DNA of 64,000 bases from Bacteroidales bacterium (GCA_015654525.1 JAATGT010000183.1:1-64000); one strand, 5' to 3'. Positions 29,781 through 39,561 are shown, counted from the stretch's first letter. Notes: generated by a model from the sequence alone, not told the origin. Numbers and translations are program-made.

Positions 29781-30710
29781 TTATTCAGCTTTATCGCTCA
29801 TTTTCATCATGCCCATCATTTGGTTGATTGTTTTTGTCATACCATCGGTGGAACCATCCAGAAAAATCACATTACCTTTACCTGTTTCGCCAAAATGCTT
29901 AATGGCTTCGGTCCACATACTGAACAACAAAAATGAAGCATCCAGATCGGCATCAGTCATTTCCTTAGCAGCTTGTGCCATACCTTTGGCCACTTCTTCG
30001 CGGAACAACGCAATACCTTGTCCACGTTGTTGTGCAGCTTCTTTTTCGGCCAGAGCTGAAATCTTGATAGCATTACCTTCAGCTTCAGCAGCTTTTGTTT
30101 TGGTAATCAACAAAGCTTGTCCTTCATTTTCGGCAGCAGCTTTCAGGTTGTTCGAAGCCACAACACGCGACATGGATTTGATGATCTCTTCGTCGAACGT
30201 AATATCATTCAGTTGAATATCAATCATATGATAACCCCATTGTTCTAAGGTATCATCCAGATGTTTTTTTACTTCCTGAATAATTTCGGTACGAAGGCTC
30301 AGAATTTCAGCCTGCTTTTTAGTAGCCACAAAACTACGAATGGTACCTTCAATGGTACGAATCAGTGCCTGCATAAAGTTTCGGTCATCCACAAACTTAA
30401 AAGCCACGTTTTTAATGGTTTCGTCAGCCTGATTAAATACGGCATAAAGCAACATAGCTTTAAAATACACATTAGCCTGATCCTGAGTTACTGCCTGAAA
30501 TTCGAGTTCTACCGAACGATTCTGAATAGAGATACGTTTATGAACCATTTCAATAAACGGAATCTTAAAGTTTAGCCCAGGAGGCATAATACGACGATAT
30601 TTACCAAAAACAGTGATAACGGCTACACTACCCTGATTAACAGTTACAAGCCCTGAAGCAATGAACAGCAATATCAATACTCCAATAATAATAAAAGGAA
30701 TTGAAATCAT
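29781..30710 (-). CDS. SPFH/Band 7 domain protein (stomatin/paraslipin-like)
   Basis: VNQGSVAVITVFGKYRRIMPPGLNFKIPF; ATKKQAEILSLRTEI; Ala/Glu-rich coiled coil. Confidence 0.93.
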   Translation of the reverse strand: MISIPFIIIGVLILLFIASGLVTVNQGSVAVITVFGKYRRIMPPGLNFKIPFIEMVHKRISIQNRSVELEFQAVTQDQANVYFKAMLLYAVFNQADETIKNVAFKFVDDRNFMQALIRTIEGTIRSFVATKKQAEILSLRTEIIQEVKKHLDDTLEQWGYHMIDIQLNDITFDEEIIKSMSRVVASNNLKAAAENEGQALLITKTKAAEAEGNAIKISALAEKEAAQQRGQGIALFREEVAKGMAQAAKEMTDADLDASFLLFSMWTEAIKHFGETGKGNVIFLDGSTDGMTKTINQMMGMMKMSDKAE

Positions 30711-31100
30711 TTGATGTAATTTTTAAATAATTAATAGCTTATTTTTCGGAAACTTAGTTTGTTTACTGACAACAAATGTCGCAGCAAAAATACATATTAT
30801 ATTGATACAATTAACTTTTTTAGGAAAAAATCTTTAATTCAAAGCCTACTTTCGGCAAAAATAAGTCTTTTGTATGTAAAACAAAGATTTTGATAAGCTT
30901 ACAACGATTGTAGCTAGAAGGAAAATGGAAGGGATTGAAATTACTCCTGTTTGTCCCGATAAATCAGAATATCAATAGATGATATTGAACCAACATTACT
31001 TTGTATGGATATGGATATAAAGCTTCTAAAAACTATGGAAAACAACTTATCCTCTGCCCACACTACTTCTGCAATTTTCGTTCAATTCTATGCCATTATC

Positions 31101-31730
31101 TCACAACACATAACTTTTTATCACATCACTCCAGATACGGGCAGGGTCAGTACGCGCTGCGGCTATGCGAAAGCAGTATTCCTGTCCGCTAATCAGCCCT
31201 TCAATAAGAATTTTTCGTCGGGAACTGGTCACTTGTATCCATACACTATCCGGTCTCTGCGGAGACAGGCAATATTCTACAACATAAAACAGCGCACGTT
31301 TTACAACGTCGCAACTAATATACAGACTCCCTTTGGAATCGCCCACTTGCAGCTTCACGTTGGTGGGTCTTTCCAGCGGCCCTACACGCGAAGCCCTGAA
31401 ATGCACCGAAAAACCGGCACTATACACTATAGCTGCATTCCCTTTACAAGCTTGCTGGACATAGATGGACATATTTTGCAGACTATCCTCCAATTTCTTG
31501 CGCGCGTCTTTTTTGACTATCGTATCTACCCTCGATCTGTCCTGCAAATTGCTCACACACACTTCAAAGTCAGCAACATTGATCTTTAAGTCGGCAATTA
31601 AATCTGCCGCATTCGGAAAATTCGGATTATCAACCATCCTTTCCAATACCGAAGAAGCAAATAACGCCAGCTCAAGATCCTTGTATTTGGCCGGAGCAAA
31701 ATTCTTTGACACAATAACTTTTCTTATCAT
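31101..31730 (-). CDS. Hypothetical protein with fibronectin type III-like C-terminal region
   Basis: 209-aa ORF; YVVEYCLSPQRPDSVWIQVTSSRRKILIEGLISGQEYCFRIAAARTDPARIWSD resembles an FN3 module. Confidence 0.65.
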   Translation of the reverse strand: MIRKVIVSKNFAPAKYKDLELALFASSVLERMVDNPNFPNAADLIADLKINVADFEVCVSNLQDRSRVDTIVKKDARKKLEDSLQNMSIYVQQACKGNAAIVYSAGFSVHFRASRVGPLERPTNVKLQVGDSKGSLYISCDVVKRALFYVVEYCLSPQRPDSVWIQVTSSRRKILIEGLISGQEYCFRIAAARTDPARIWSDVIKSYVL

Positions 31731-31799
31731 ACCAGTCCTATTTTAAGATTAAACCCTTCGATATAAAATTGATTCGTAAAACTAGACAAACAACGGATT

Positions 31800-32100
31800 G
31801 CTGACACAAAACAGGGCAATCGTTTAGTTGAATACCCCTTTTGCCTGTTCTATTCCAGCATTATTTGAAACAAACCGGCTCTTATTGATCTAAAACAGGG
31901 CATTATACTAAAATAATACGTCGTTCATGTACCATTCCGGTCTGTTAGTGTGAAACAATACGCAATCTTTCATATACAACAGCATATTATTCATAAATAA
32001 TAAATTATTTTTCATTATAAACAGAATATTTCTTATGAATAACAGAATAGAATGGATATAAAATAGCCTATTATTTTGAGAGAATAAAGCAAAAATTGAA
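31800..32100. repeat. Degenerate tandem array, about 20-23 nt period
   Basis: Successive units such as ACAACAGCATATTATTCATAAAT / AATAAATTATTTTTCATTATAA / ACAGAATATTTCTTATGAAT / AACAGAATAGAATGGATATAA. Confidence 0.5.
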
Positions 32101-32517
32101 AAGTATGCTTCAGTGGTTGAAGCTAATACGGCAGAATAAACAGAAAAGGGTTGTATAGTGGAATGAAACAAAAGATTAGAAACAAAAGAGAAAGTATTAC
32201 AGATACAAAACACAACCGAAAGGGAAAGAAAAAAGCCGTTTTAATCAACTAAATACGTAGAAGAATATAATTTTGATCTATAAAAATGCGCTTTACATCT
32301 CTTAAAAATTGAATGGATACCGCTTCTTTGCCATTTTCTCCGAATGTTTCTACATGTCAACGGACAAACACTTAACATCACCATTTTAGTTGCCAGAAAT
32401 AAATAACTTGTTTTTATACAAAATCGTTGTTGGCAATTTTTTGCAGAAGAAGTTATCAATATCCGGTAACCCCTTGTGGACAGGTCAAAAATTCGCGCTT
32501 CAGAGTACGCTATTTTC

Positions 32518-33414
32518 TCAGAAACTGACTTGTTTCAGAATACTTTCCACGTCTTCTTTGCTTATTCGTTCAAAATGGCTTTCGATGGGTGTGATAAAGA
32601 TGCCGCACATCTCCACGGTAGCCGGACTAACCAGTAATTGTTGGTCACCCTCAGCACTATATTGCCAGGGGCGAAAAGCTTTGCGGGGAAGCACGAAAGT
32701 AAACCATTTATCTTCCTCGAAGGTGCAAACGATATTCATCATGGGTTCCTCATTTTCATTAGTTGAGTAATGAGTGTATAACTTTTCAAACGAATCTCTG
32801 GCACTTTCAATATCAGTGGACTCAATGCAATAAACAGTGCGCAGGTAGTTGTTGAAGCTGAAAAGCTGAAAGGTTTCCGATTCAACCAATAGCAGAGCAT
32901 GGGTATCTTTCAGTCGCTTATAATCATTTACCAACGGCAGAAAATCCTTCGTTCCGGCCTGAAAGTGCAGGTGGTCGGGAGCCGAAGCACCACATCGGGG
33001 ACCGTTATAAAAAACGAGATAATTGTCCAACACCCGGGCCAGTTCCAGCATGTCTGCAAAGTAAGGTTTTATTTGCTGGTTGATATGCTCCTTATGCGGA
33101 ATGGTAAAGTGTTCGGGGAAGATCGGGAAGGGATTTACCAGAATTTCGTAATTGCCAAACTCCAGGGCCCGTTGTTCGGCAGGTCGGTTAGCAGCACATA
33201 AAAAGCACTTACGCTCGGCAATCGTTTTGGCATCTACCTTAGCTCCCGATGAAACAATACGTGCCGGATTAAACTGCACGTTGACCTCGAAATCGCCAAA
33301 GGAAAATGATTTGGTACGAACTCCGGCAAGATTAGAATACGATTCCTTTGCCTGTGCCCAGTTTGTTGTTTGATCTTGGAAAAGTGTGTTTGTCAACTGA
33401 TTCAGATTACCCAT
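32518..33414 (-). CDS. DUF4922 domain-containing protein (HIT-superfamily-like)
   Basis: CFLCAANRPAEQRAL...NPFPIFPEHFTIP...GASAPDHLHFQAG. Confidence 0.85.
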   Translation of the reverse strand: MGNLNQLTNTLFQDQTTNWAQAKESYSNLAGVRTKSFSFGDFEVNVQFNPARIVSSGAKVDAKTIAERKCFLCAANRPAEQRALEFGNYEILVNPFPIFPEHFTIPHKEHINQQIKPYFADMLELARVLDNYLVFYNGPRCGASAPDHLHFQAGTKDFLPLVNDYKRLKDTHALLLVESETFQLFSFNNYLRTVYCIESTDIESARDSFEKLYTHYSTNENEEPMMNIVCTFEEDKWFTFVLPRKAFRPWQYSAEGDQQLLVSPATVEMCGIFITPIESHFERISKEDVESILKQVSF

Positions 33415-33469
33415 GTATATATTTTGTAAAATGTTTTACTGATTATTTCAAATTAAAAACAGATTTATA

Positions 33470-33477
33470 TATCTTTG
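33470..33477 (+). promoter_or_regulatory. Putative -7 promoter element (TATCTTTG) pointing away from any CDS
   Basis: TAnnTTTG match; next sequence downstream is a hairpin with T-run, not an ORF. Confidence 0.45.
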
Positions 33478-33483
33478 CATCAA

Positions 33484-33537
33484 CATGCTTGCCCCCCTTC
33501 CCATAAGAACAGGGCGCTTAGGGTAAGCCTTTTTTAT
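33484..33537 (+). ncRNA. Candidate small RNA with intrinsic terminator
   Basis: GCTTGCCCCCCTTCCCATAAGAACAGGGCGCTTAGGGTAAGCC can form GCTT(g)CCC/GGG(t)AAGC plus CCC/GGG pairing, followed by TTTTTTATTT. Confidence 0.35.
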
Positions 33538-33572
33538 TTAAACTTTTCTCCCCTTTAGGGGTTGGGGGTCTT

Positions 33573-35054
33573 TTATTTGTTTCTCCTTGCCTTCAATTCC
33601 ACCGTCCGTATCTTATCCTTGTATAAGTTGTGTCCGTTCATTTTCACCACATCCAGTGATGCATCGGAGTTTTCGTCCCAGCGTCGGCAAAGGTAAAGCG
33701 AAGTATAAATACGCCCAATCTGATATTCGCGACTAATGCGCAGACCGAGTGCATAATCTTCGCCATAGCTCGTGTTTGGTACTTTTATGTCGCGTAGTAC
33801 GGGAGTATAAAAGGCGCGTGGTGCACCCAGTCCATTAATGCGCAATGCATTGTTTCTTCCGTTTTCGGGTGTCCATTCTTTGTGGTCAATCAGTCCGGGA
33901 GCAATGGTCTCCATGGCAAAGTTGGTCATGGTGTACGACCCGATAACCATGGCGCAGTTTTGCTCGTAAAAAGCATCGACTATGGTTTGCAGGGTGTTTT
34001 CATCCTGATATACATCGTCACTGTCCAACTGTACGGCAAATTTTCCACAAAGAGCCGAATGTACTCCTTCGTTCCAGCAACCACCGATGCCCAGATCGTT
34101 GCGGTTCGGAATCAGGTGAACGACGCGACTGTCCAGCTTGGCATATTTCTCAATCAATTCTGATGTCCCGTCGGTAGAAAAGTTATCAATAATAATCAGG
34201 TTGAAGTCAAAGGCGGTTTTCTGCATCAATACCGACTTGATGGCATCTTCCACCGTTTTTACCCGATTGCGAATAGGAATAATCACCGAGGCCGCTACCG
34301 GAAAATTGCTTTCGTTGAATGCTATTGTTTTGAATTCCGGAGTCAGATAAGCTCCAATCTTCTTTAGATGGTCGGTGCAGGCGGCTTCCATTTCCAGTTG
34401 TACGGAACGATTCTTCGGATCTACATAATCAAACTGTTTCTCCCCGCTTTTACGTGTATCATATTCTACTTCCGAATACAGGTATTCGTTGATGTGAACC
34501 AATTCGGCCTGTTGCGACACTTTTAGGCGGAGGTTATACAAACATGCAAATTGATAGTTCACAGAGGTTTCAGCTACGGCTTTTTTCAACGATTCGGAAC
34601 GGAAGAAAAGTACCGATCCGAAATTAAAATCGTCGCGCAAACTACCTTCCTGATAATCGATAACGGGACAAGCGGAGCGAACACCGTCTTTAATCTCATA
34701 ATAATCCGAATAAACCAGTCCGGCCTGCGTGTCGCGGGCAATATGACAAAACCGTTCGATGGCAAACTGACCCAGCTCAAGGGTAGTATCTTTTGTGTAA
34801 ATAAACGAATAATCGGTGTCGGCTTTTTCTGCAATTTTCCGGATGGTTTCCGAGCTTTGCATTGAGTCGATTTCCAAGGTTTGGCACCCATCTAGTTGGA
34901 TGTTGTTTCCACTTTTTACAAGCAGATAAATAGTCTGAACGAGCGAAGATTGTTTGATTTGTTCAACGGTCTTAAGAGTCTCGGCGGCGTTATTGCAGGT
35001 TAGAAAGCAATTGATTTGTTTCATGTTTGTTGAGTAGTTGTTTTCAGTTGTCAA
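33573..35054 (-). CDS. Family 2 glycosyltransferase
   Basis: VAASVIIPIRNRVKTVEDAIKSVLMQ, NDLGIGGCWNEGVHSALCGKFAVQLDSDDVY. Confidence 0.9.
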   Translation of the reverse strand: MTTENNYSTNMKQINCFLTCNNAAETLKTVEQIKQSSLVQTIYLLVKSGNNIQLDGCQTLEIDSMQSSETIRKIAEKADTDYSFIYTKDTTLELGQFAIERFCHIARDTQAGLVYSDYYEIKDGVRSACPVIDYQEGSLRDDFNFGSVLFFRSESLKKAVAETSVNYQFACLYNLRLKVSQQAELVHINEYLYSEVEYDTRKSGEKQFDYVDPKNRSVQLEMEAACTDHLKKIGAYLTPEFKTIAFNESNFPVAASVIIPIRNRVKTVEDAIKSVLMQKTAFDFNLIIIDNFSTDGTSELIEKYAKLDSRVVHLIPNRNDLGIGGCWNEGVHSALCGKFAVQLDSDDVYQDENTLQTIVDAFYEQNCAMVIGSYTMTNFAMETIAPGLIDHKEWTPENGRNNALRINGLGAPRAFYTPVLRDIKVPNTSYGEDYALGLRISREYQIGRIYTSLYLCRRWDENSDASLDVVKMNGHNLYKDKIRTVELKARRNK

Positions 35055-35116
35055 AAATACGACTAAATTTTAAATTTCCATTGAAAAAGGAATCCTGTTC
35101 TTATGAAAATATATTC

Positions 35117-35124
35117 TATCTTTG
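35117..35124 (+). promoter_or_regulatory. Putative -7 promoter element (TATCTTTG)
   Basis: TAnnTTTG match 28 bp upstream of the kinase start. Confidence 0.55.
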
Positions 35125-35151
35125 TATTGTTATAAGTAAAATATTAATGGA

Positions 35152-36033
35152 ATGATAGATAACAAACTAACTTCAAAGTCCCCTTTAGGGGATTCAGGGG
35201 TCATTTTAATAGCCGATAGTGGTTCTACCAAAACACACTGGTGTGTGGTGTCGGGCGGAATAATAAAAAGTGAGATTTCTACAGATGGCATTAATCCGTT
35301 TTATCAAACTGACATGGAAATCATTGCTTTGCTCGAATCTCAACTCGTTCCGAACTTAGCAAACGAAGAAATAGAACAAATTTATTTTTATGGTGCAGGC
35401 TGTTCGTTTCCTGATAAAAAGATATTGGTAAGTAGGGCATTGGTTCGTTTTTTCGGAAATGCAATCATTGATATTCAAAGTGATTTGCTGGGCGCCGCCC
35501 GGTCGCTATTCCAACACGAAAAAGGCATTGCATGCATACTTGGTACCGGTTCCAATTCCTGTTTCTACGACGGAGTTGAAATTACACAAAATGTATCGCC
35601 GTTGGGTTTTATTTTGGGTGATGAAGGCAGCGGGGCTGTACTTGGAAAACTCTTTATAGCCGATTGCCTGAAAAATCAAATGCCCGAATGGATTGCCGAA
35701 AAATTGTTGGACGAATATGAACTGACACCTGCCATTATCATGGACAACATATACAAAAAGCCTTTCCCCAATCGCTTTTTGGCCAAATTCACTCCATTTA
35801 TCCTCGAACATATTGAAGAACCCGCTATTTTTAATCTGGTATACGATAGTTTTGATGCTTTCTTTATTCGCAATGTGATGCAATATCCGTTGGAAAACGT
35901 GCAAGTTGGATTTATTGGTTCTATAGCTCATTATTTCCGCCATACCCTCGAAATTGTAGCATCTGAACGGGGTATTATGCTATCGGAAATTGTACAAGAG
36001 CCAATGGAAGGGCTGGTGAGGTTTCATACATAA
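35152..36033 (+). CDS. BadF/BadG/BcrA/BcrD ATPase family N-acetylglucosamine-type kinase
   Basis: ILIADSGSTKTHWCVV phosphate-binding motif, GTGSNSCFYDG, GDEGSGAVLG. Confidence 0.9.
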   Translation: MIDNKLTSKSPLGDSGVILIADSGSTKTHWCVVSGGIIKSEISTDGINPFYQTDMEIIALLESQLVPNLANEEIEQIYFYGAGCSFPDKKILVSRALVRFFGNAIIDIQSDLLGAARSLFQHEKGIACILGTGSNSCFYDGVEITQNVSPLGFILGDEGSGAVLGKLFIADCLKNQMPEWIAEKLLDEYELTPAIIMDNIYKKPFPNRFLAKFTPFILEHIEEPAIFNLVYDSFDAFFIRNVMQYPLENVQVGFIGSIAHYFRHTLEIVASERGIMLSEIVQEPMEGLVRFHT

Positions 36034-36095
36034 ATAACCCCTAACCCCTAAAGGGGAATAAAGAAAGACCCCCGACCCCTAAAAGGGAGAAAAAA

Positions 36096-36986
36096 ATGTT
36101 ACTGTCGATTATTATGAGTCAACAAGAAAATACAGAAAATAAAATAGAAGACGAAACTAACCTAGTTCCCCTTCTGGGGCTAGGGGTGATTACCGAACAA
36201 CCGTCTCTTCATACCGATCTCGATAAGAAATCGGTTGGAGAGTTGCTCAAAGAAATGAACAAGGAAGATCAAAAGGTGGCATTGGCAGTTCAAAAAGCAA
36301 TTCCGCAAATTGAAATTCTGGTAGAGAAAATCGTGGAGCGAATGAAACGTAGTGGCCGTATTTTTTATATTGGTGCCGGAACCAGCGGTCGTTTAGGCGT
36401 GTTGGACGCTTCGGAAATTCCACCCACCTTTGGTATGACAGCAGGTTTGGTTATTGGCCTAATTGCCGGTGGTGACAAAGCACTTCGGAATCCGGTAGAA
36501 AATGCTGAAGATGACGCTGAGAAAGCCTGGAAAGAGTTACAGGAATATCAGGTGAATCAAAATGACACGGTAATTGGTTTGGCTGCTTCGGGAACGACGC
36601 CCTACGTAATCGGTGCATTGAAAAACGCACGTGTTCATGGTATCCTGACTGCTTCTGTTGCGTGTAATCCAGATTCGCCCATGGCACAGGAAGCCGACAT
36701 CCGTATTGAAGTGATTGTAGGACCTGAATTTGTTACCGGAAGTACACGCCTGAAATCCGGCACAGCCGAAAAGCTGGTTCTGAATATGATCTCAACCGCT
36801 ACAATGATAAAACTAGGGCGTGTAAAAGGCAATAAAATGGTGAATATGCAACTCAGCAATGCCAAGTTGGTAGACAGAGGAGCACGGATGATTATGGAAG
36901 AGCTACAAATAGAATATGAACAGGCTAAGAATTTATTGTTACTTCATGGTTCGGTGAAAAAAGCTTTGGAGAGTTATTCCCGATAA
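36096..36986 (+). CDS. murQ: N-acetylmuramic acid 6-phosphate etherase
   Basis: ITEQPS, IFYIGAGTSGRLGVLDASEIPPTFG, GPEFVTGSTRLKSGTAEKLVLNMIST. Confidence 0.96.
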   Translation: MLLSIIMSQQENTENKIEDETNLVPLLGLGVITEQPSLHTDLDKKSVGELLKEMNKEDQKVALAVQKAIPQIEILVEKIVERMKRSGRIFYIGAGTSGRLGVLDASEIPPTFGMTAGLVIGLIAGGDKALRNPVENAEDDAEKAWKELQEYQVNQNDTVIGLAASGTTPYVIGALKNARVHGILTASVACNPDSPMAQEADIRIEVIVGPEFVTGSTRLKSGTAEKLVLNMISTATMIKLGRVKGNKMVNMQLSNAKLVDRGARMIMEELQIEYEQAKNLLLLHGSVKKALESYSR

Positions 36987-36995
36987 TATTTTCCA

Positions 36996-37193
36996 TTAAT
37001 CCTTATAAGGACTAATTGCATCGAATTTACAAGCTTGTACGCACTTCAGGCAACCGATACACTTAGCTGCATCGTACATGCGTACTTGTTCAGATATCAG
37101 TGTGTTCGCAATAAAAAGAAGCGATTGATCAATGACTTTGTTTGGACAGGCATCAATACACTCTCTACACGCCGTGCAGGCATAAACGTTCAA
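36996..37193 (-). CDS. Small 4Fe-4S dicluster ferredoxin-like protein
   Basis: CTACRECIDACP and CIGCLKCVQAC motifs; only non-ATG starts available (TTG at 37193). Confidence 0.8.
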   Translation of the reverse strand: MNVYACTACRECIDACPNKVIDQSLLFIANTLISEQVRMYDAAKCIGCLKCVQACKFDAISPYKD

Positions 37194-37300
37194 TTGAACG
37201 AATGCTGTACGGGTATTGTCATTATTAATTAATGTTGATTTCAGCTTTTATCGAATGTAAGAAATGATACATTCATATAGTTATTTTACGGGTTCAAATC

Positions 37301-38410
37301 TTAGTTCTTTTTCTTATAACTCAATACTGCCCATGTATTGAAAAAAACAGCAAATCCTATCAATGCCAACAATTGATTCAATAGTTGGAGTGGATTGCTT
37401 CCTTTTAAATAAATGGATCGCATCACGATCATAAAATGTTTCAGCGGATTAAAAGCTGCTATCCATTTAGCCCATTCGGGCATACTGTCAATAGGCGTGT
37501 ACAATCCACTCAACATGATGAATAACATCATAAAGAAGAATATCATAAACATGGCTTGTTGCAAGGTCGCAGCATAATTTGAGACAACTAATCCCAAACC
37601 GGAAATAGCCAGGACATAGATGGCAGTAAATAAGTAGATGGATGCAAAATATCCGACAGGTATCAATCCGTAAACGGCCCAGGCAACCAGAAAGCCAATG
37701 GTGATAGCAATAAAACCAATAATCCAGAATGGAATCAACTTAGCCAGAATAAACATGGTTTTGGAAACCGGGCTTACATTAATCTGTTCCATAGTTCCTT
37801 TTTCTTTTTCAGTAACAATGGATACAGCTGGTAAAAAGCCACACAGCAAGGTCAGAATCATAACCATCAGTGCCGGAACCATAAAAACCCGGTAGTTTAA
37901 ATGAGGGTTGAAACGATATTGTGTGTCAAGTTGAATGTTCGGAGTGTTATTGGTTGCTGCAGGCGACAGATCTTCAATGATCTGCCCGTTAAAGTCAGTC
38001 ACAATACTTGATAGGTAAGTCATTCCAATACTACCTTTCGTTCCATTCACTGCATTGGCCGAAATCATTACTTTTCCTCCCTGACGGTTTACCAGATCTT
38101 TTTCAAAGTGTGGCGGAATCTCAAGAATGATATCCGATTCATTTTTCTCGATGCTTTGTAATGCTTTCTTGTAATTTGGCGAAACATTCGTCAGCTTAAA
38201 ATAATTCGATGAAATAATTTTCTGAGTAAGCAGTTGTGAGTAGCTACTATGGTCGTTATCAATCACACTCAAATTCAGATTTTTTATTTCGTAACTGGCT
38301 GCCCATGGAAAAATGAGTAACACATTGAGTGGAAACATGAAAATCATTTTCGGAAGAAAACCATTCCGAAGTATTTGTTTAAATTCTTTTTTAAGAAGAT
38401 ATTTTATCAT
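37301..38410 (-). CDS. ABC-2 type transporter permease
   Basis: NGFLPKMIFMFPLNVLLIFPWA; VTEKEKGTMEQINVSPVSKTMFILAKLIPF. Confidence 0.93.
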   Translation of the reverse strand: MIKYLLKKEFKQILRNGFLPKMIFMFPLNVLLIFPWAASYEIKNLNLSVIDNDHSSYSQLLTQKIISSNYFKLTNVSPNYKKALQSIEKNESDIILEIPPHFEKDLVNRQGGKVMISANAVNGTKGSIGMTYLSSIVTDFNGQIIEDLSPAATNNTPNIQLDTQYRFNPHLNYRVFMVPALMVMILTLLCGFLPAVSIVTEKEKGTMEQINVSPVSKTMFILAKLIPFWIIGFIAITIGFLVAWAVYGLIPVGYFASIYLFTAIYVLAISGLGLVVSNYAATLQQAMFMIFFFMMLFIMLSGLYTPIDSMPEWAKWIAAFNPLKHFMIVMRSIYLKGSNPLQLLNQLLALIGFAVFFNTWAVLSYKKKN

Positions 38411-38454
38411 AATGTTGTCTATTTTTTTCTCGCCTCTTACTCCTTGCCTCTGTA

Positions 38455-39561
38455 TTATTCCAACCTGATCTTAAATTTTCGTAGACTTATTGTAACTAAA
38501 ATCAACCCCATCAAACAAAGAACTCCTATTTCTTTTAGAACAGAACTAATACCTAGTCCTTCAATCATAATGGCTTTTACCGCTGCAATATACCATCTTG
38601 CCGGAACAATACATGAGAGCCACTGAAGAGGTAGAGGCATATTTTCGATAGGAAAAATCATACCGGATAACAACATGACCGGAATCATGAGTCCCATTCC
38701 CGAAACCAACATAGCGGCCTGTTGTGAGGTAGTTATGGTCGAAACAAGTAATCCAAATGATAATGCTACGAAAATATAAAGCAATGAAACCACCACTAAA
38801 CTTATAAAACTTCCGGCAATTGGTACTTTCAGAACAAAAACAGACAATACCATGATGGTGGCAAAATTCACACATGAAAGTACAAAGTAGGGGGTGATTT
38901 TAGATAGAATGATGTAAATGGGTTTCATGGGCGAGACCAGTAAGATTTCCATGGTTCCCATTTCTTTTTCCCTAACAATGGCTATAGATGTCATCATAGC
39001 ACAGATCAGAATCAGAATCATCCCTAGTACACCCGGTACAAAGTTGAAAGCTCCTTCCATTTGCGGATTGTAAAGCATTTTTATTTCTGGAGTGATCTGA
39101 TATGGATTCTTACTTTCGCCCATCAACTCCTGTTGATATGAAGTAATAATGTTACTTGCATAAGAGGTGAATGAAGTAGCAGCATTCGGATCAGTGGCGT
39201 CAGCAATAAGTTGTATGTGAGCTTTCCCGTTATGGCGAAGCTTCTCGCCAAAATGATCTTCAAAAACAACTACCAGTTTCGCTTTGCCATCGCGAAAGGT
39301 GGACTGAATTTCGTTGGTATTATGAAGTCTTGCCGTAACATCAAAATAAGCACTGGCATTTATCTTGTCGATGATACGACTGCTGGCTTCGTCATTCGCA
39401 GGTGCCAATATTGCCACCTGCGTGTCTTTCACTTCTGTGGTAAGTGCAAAGCCAAACAAAATAATCTGAATGATCGGCATCAATAACAGAATCATCATAG
39501 TGGTTTTGTCACGCAGGATATGGTAAAATTCTTTTCGAATAAAAGATAATAGTTGTTTCAT
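38455..39561 (-). CDS. ABC-2 type transporter permease
   Basis: RKEFYHILRDKTTMMILLLMPIIQIILFGFAL; VREKEMGTMEILLVSPMKPIYIILSKI. Confidence 0.94.
   Translation of the reverse strand: MKQLLSFIRKEFYHILRDKTTMMILLLMPIIQIILFGFALTTEVKDTQVAILAPANDEASSRIIDKINASAYFDVTARLHNTNEIQSTFRDGKAKLVVVFEDHFGEKLRHNGKAHIQLIADATDPNAATSFTSYASNIITSYQQELMGESKNPYQITPEIKMLYNPQMEGAFNFVPGVLGMILILICAMMTSIAIVREKEMGTMEILLVSPMKPIYIILSKITPYFVLSCVNFATIMVLSVFVLKVPIAGSFISLVVVSLLYIFVALSFGLLVSTITTSQQAAMLVSGMGLMIPVMLLSGMIFPIENMPLPLQWLSCIVPARWYIAAVKAIMIEGLGISSVLKEIGVLCLMGLILVTISLRKFKIRLE

Noticed and set aside
31005-31589. 194-aa plus-strand ORF
   Set aside because: Antisense to the FN3-like hypothetical gene. The minus-strand reading is preferred because it gives a more protein-like sequence, but neither is certain.
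31908-32213. 101-aa ORF with repetitive hydrophobic LLF..N motif
   Set aside because: Explained by the underlying degenerate DNA repeat array; no ribosome-binding site or conserved domain seen.
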